Positions 63,201 to 64,000 of a stretch of DNA of 64,000 bases are shown here, in pieces. The notes under the pieces are model-generated. The model did no database searches and was not told the DNA's origin. It worked only from the letters and a program-made list of their open reading frames with translations. The stretch covers positions 868,001-932,000 of the forward strand of contig LBCK01000001.1 of the NCBI GenBank assembly GCA_000980705.1, given 5' to 3'. Position 1 is the stretch's first letter, and each line of letters starts with the position of its first letter. Source of the stretch: Ruminococcus sp. UNK.MGS-30 (GTDB taxonomy: Bacteria > Bacillota > Clostridia > Oscillospirales > Ruminococcaceae). Made by a program: the position numbers and the translations under genes.

Positions 63201-64000
63201 GCTGCCGGACGGCATGGAATATGTGCCAAATAGTGTAGAGGGAACTGCAAATTATACAGCTTTGAGTGGCATTCAGGCAACTCAAGTTGGACAGACGCTG
63301 ACCTTTACATTTGTTTCCACAGAAAAATTTGCAGATCAGTGGGGCGTTGGCGTAAAGTTGACTTACCAAGCCAAGCTGACCGCCGACAAGGCACAGGAAC
63401 TGGCAAACAGCACGGCGAAAAAAGTCACACTGACAAACACCCTTTCCAAGGTGACAGTGGTGAAGGGCAGAAATGACGGCAGTGACCGTGTGATCTCGCC
63501 GGAGGATAAGGTGGACATCTCCTTCACCAAAACCACTCCCGCACCCGGTTTCGCCAAGCTGGCAGTGGCATCCTTTGCAGGACAGACCTACAATGCCGAT
63601 GACGTACAGCCGGTAGAAAACGGCTACATCACCGCCGGTGATACACTGATCTGGCAGACTGTGCTGTACAACGGCAGAGGCGACTCCACCGATGTGGCAG
63701 ACTTGAAACTGGACGGCGTGACGCTGACCGACAATCTGCCGCCGACATACCAGTTCAGCAATGAGACCGGCTTGCAGATGACCTACCAGGAACTGACGCT
63801 GACGCATAACAGCGACGGCAGTTCCACATTTAAGGCAAACGACAAGACTGGTCTGCTGGAAAGCGGCACGCCTGTTCCCCGCGATGCCTACAAGATCGAC
63901 GGTTCGAAACTGATTATTTATGCGGACAAGCTGGGCAAGGCAACGCTTGCACCGAACAAGTGCATCGTCTTCCAGTTCACCACCACCGTCAAGGACGGTC
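60268..64000 (+). CDS. Giant secreted protein with DUF11-like repeats (3' end outside window)
   Basis: The frame is open from ATG 60268, with GAGAGGAG upstream, to the window end, at least 1244 codons. It begins with a signal peptide (SVLLAVLMIVTCIPSAFFAS, cleavage near ASA). The body repeats immunoglobulin-like DUF11 units: VKFVITVTNTGDMDGDIDIT, TYTISVTNSGAKDAKDVAVS, VVYTITVTNNGEADAENVKI, each followed by DxLPDG-type turns (TLPDGLTP, ILPDGMTF, TLPDGMEY). Such repeats make long stalks on the cell surface and some form internal isopeptide bonds. Anchor type (sortase motif, dockerin or other) is beyond the window. A middle stretch (about 62490-63060) is less GC-rich than the rest. Confidence 0.88.
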   Translation, partial: MQTEKTRHLRTRVISVLLAVLMIVTCIPSAFFASAAENAKASGPLVLTNSSIEFRDSKYNPIPDPEKGKEGVESGDLFYLMATISGNNVNEGEEDTYRIEITDQNLLLPNFAGNGFRDGAVYNGYVLHVNPDGSRYITFSIDNGQTKQIRLQAKFRNGKTPNGTVAEVRISQEGSGKSVSNTITAIAAMNWNASKSEDRTSLKASDIAGGTSVNYTLSASSNNASQKKGAEWVKSLTFQDTISLENMTFQGDAEDAIRNAVKSAIQAAGYDAEPTVTVKGAKADISFVLNSKNENAEMPAVRLNVALPLNSSTVKMNGTADGKVTNDLSVSGKPYGDNAAEKSIGGNSVELTVSAPKGPQFSLSKTVENEKAYYLKGDKVKFVITVTNTGDMDGDIDITDTLPDGLTPTGDIAWTGIAVPAGKSVTKEIECTVDKDETVALTNTVTGNHGEKAEKTIQVKKDEAVIETPVKSGSVIYNGKNLGQKYYTDISGQTATYTISVTNSGAKDAKDVAVSDANLLQYLENMTYKVDGAAVADFPGKIDVPAGKTVQITVTGTIKDGVNGEISNVATVDGKPSNKVKFTPDRPKAQLGITKTADVGNYTFGTAKDVVYTITVTNNGEADAENVKIEDILPDGMTFRENSGAYGILTLSDGTTKNITSVDTKTLTAGGTITVPKGKSITLTVYANVEDSATAAALTNTAKVYEGAEVKGTATHTIYGGEDLSKYSLQKKIIAVNGIPADDTTEIVNGDKLTYQATFTNHGTTTMENLYLYDYGTTLKWEASDVLKVVAINGNASNPRIQTVTVEQNKIDGGGYAVETFNIMGINLAAGESVTVEYVVLGNDVTNTNNDYASEKRGIQGYGDGTNLNNSALMQTLSAFETKFGTQRGVYNYTAVGGLTVNEHGSKTVTWYAHDMILNPVSNTVFEAKKSLTNSEDKTTNIVGMTAADLEKKTFSYSLALSGSNNDYAGKTIVVEDTLPDGMEYVPNSVEGTANYTALSGIQATQVGQTLTFTFVSTEKFADQWGVGVKLTYQAKLTADKAQELANSTAKKVTLTNTLSKVTVVKGRNDGSDRVISPEDKVDISFTKTTPAPGFAKLAVASFAGQTYNADDVQPVENGYITAGDTLIWQTVLYNGRGDSTDVADLKLDGVTLTDNLPPTYQFSNETGLQMTYQELTLTHNSDGSSTFKANDKTGLLESGTPVPRDAYKIDGSKLIIYADKLGKATLAPNKCIVFQFTTTVKDG

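Overview
The window looks like a chromosome segment of a Gram-positive gut anaerobe of the Ruminococcus type (Firmicutes, Oscillospiraceae). Supporting signs in the sequence are two secreted proteins ending in type I dockerin modules, threonine-rich linkers, a lipobox lipoprotein, SH3b cell-wall binding modules, GH13 amylase and glycogen phosphorylase genes, AGGAGG ribosome binding sites and many TTGACA-17-TATAAT promoters. No species can be named from the sequence alone.

Layout. (1) 1-6600: GC-rich host-like DNA carrying a CAP-domain protein with three cohesin-like repeats and a dockerin, a lipoprotein, and a secreted cell-wall hydrolase with two SH3b repeats and a dockerin. The hydrolase is preceded by a leader of about 360 nt with many stems. 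(2) 6743-22142, all minus strand: a surface polysaccharide locus. It has dTDP-rhamnose genes (rmlB-D-C-A), UDP-galactopyranose mutase, then an AT-rich block with a Wzx-type flippase, a Wzy-type polymerase, a galactofuranosyltransferase-like protein, a TarI/IspD-type cytidylyltransferase, LicD, a CDP-glycerol-type phosphotransferase and three more transferases. The product inferred is a rhamnose- and galactofuranose-containing, phosphodiester-decorated capsule or teichoic-acid-like polymer. No priming sugar-phosphate transferase is in the window. (3) 22627-38604: a plasmid- or integrative-element-like module with a P4-type helicase, a HerA/TraG-like ATPase, an inverted-repeat region resembling an origin, a 652-residue orphan, a YitT transporter, a 59-residue Xis-like protein, an SF2 helicase, DUF960, a zinc-finger amidoligase plus class II glutamine amidotransferase pair, a small HTH protein and a tyrosine recombinase. 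(4) 38775-52115: a defence and decay region with AbiE (toxin deleted), HigBA between direct repeats, a helicase-HNH pair, an RHS remnant, several DUF1703-type AAA/PD-(D/E)XK genes in different states of decay, an AbiL/RloAB-like pair, and a DUF4143 ATPase. (5) 52112-54321: an MFS transporter and divergent AraC regulator bracketed by inverted copies of a 55-60 bp palindromic repeat. (6) 54711-64000: tRNA-Pro(CGG), a GH13 amylase, glycogen phosphorylase, and the start of a giant secreted protein with DUF11-like repeats, cut by the window edge.

A 22-bp piece of the tRNA-Pro T arm recurs in the same orientation at 6615-6636. TTGCCATT repeats lie just inside both copies, so the whole 48 kb between them may be an island inserted at the tRNA; this is an inference and has contrary signs given below. 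The least explained parts are the amidoligase/amidotransferase pair with its mobile-element context, the origin-like inverted repeats with a shared promoter box, and the structured leader of the hydrolase gene.
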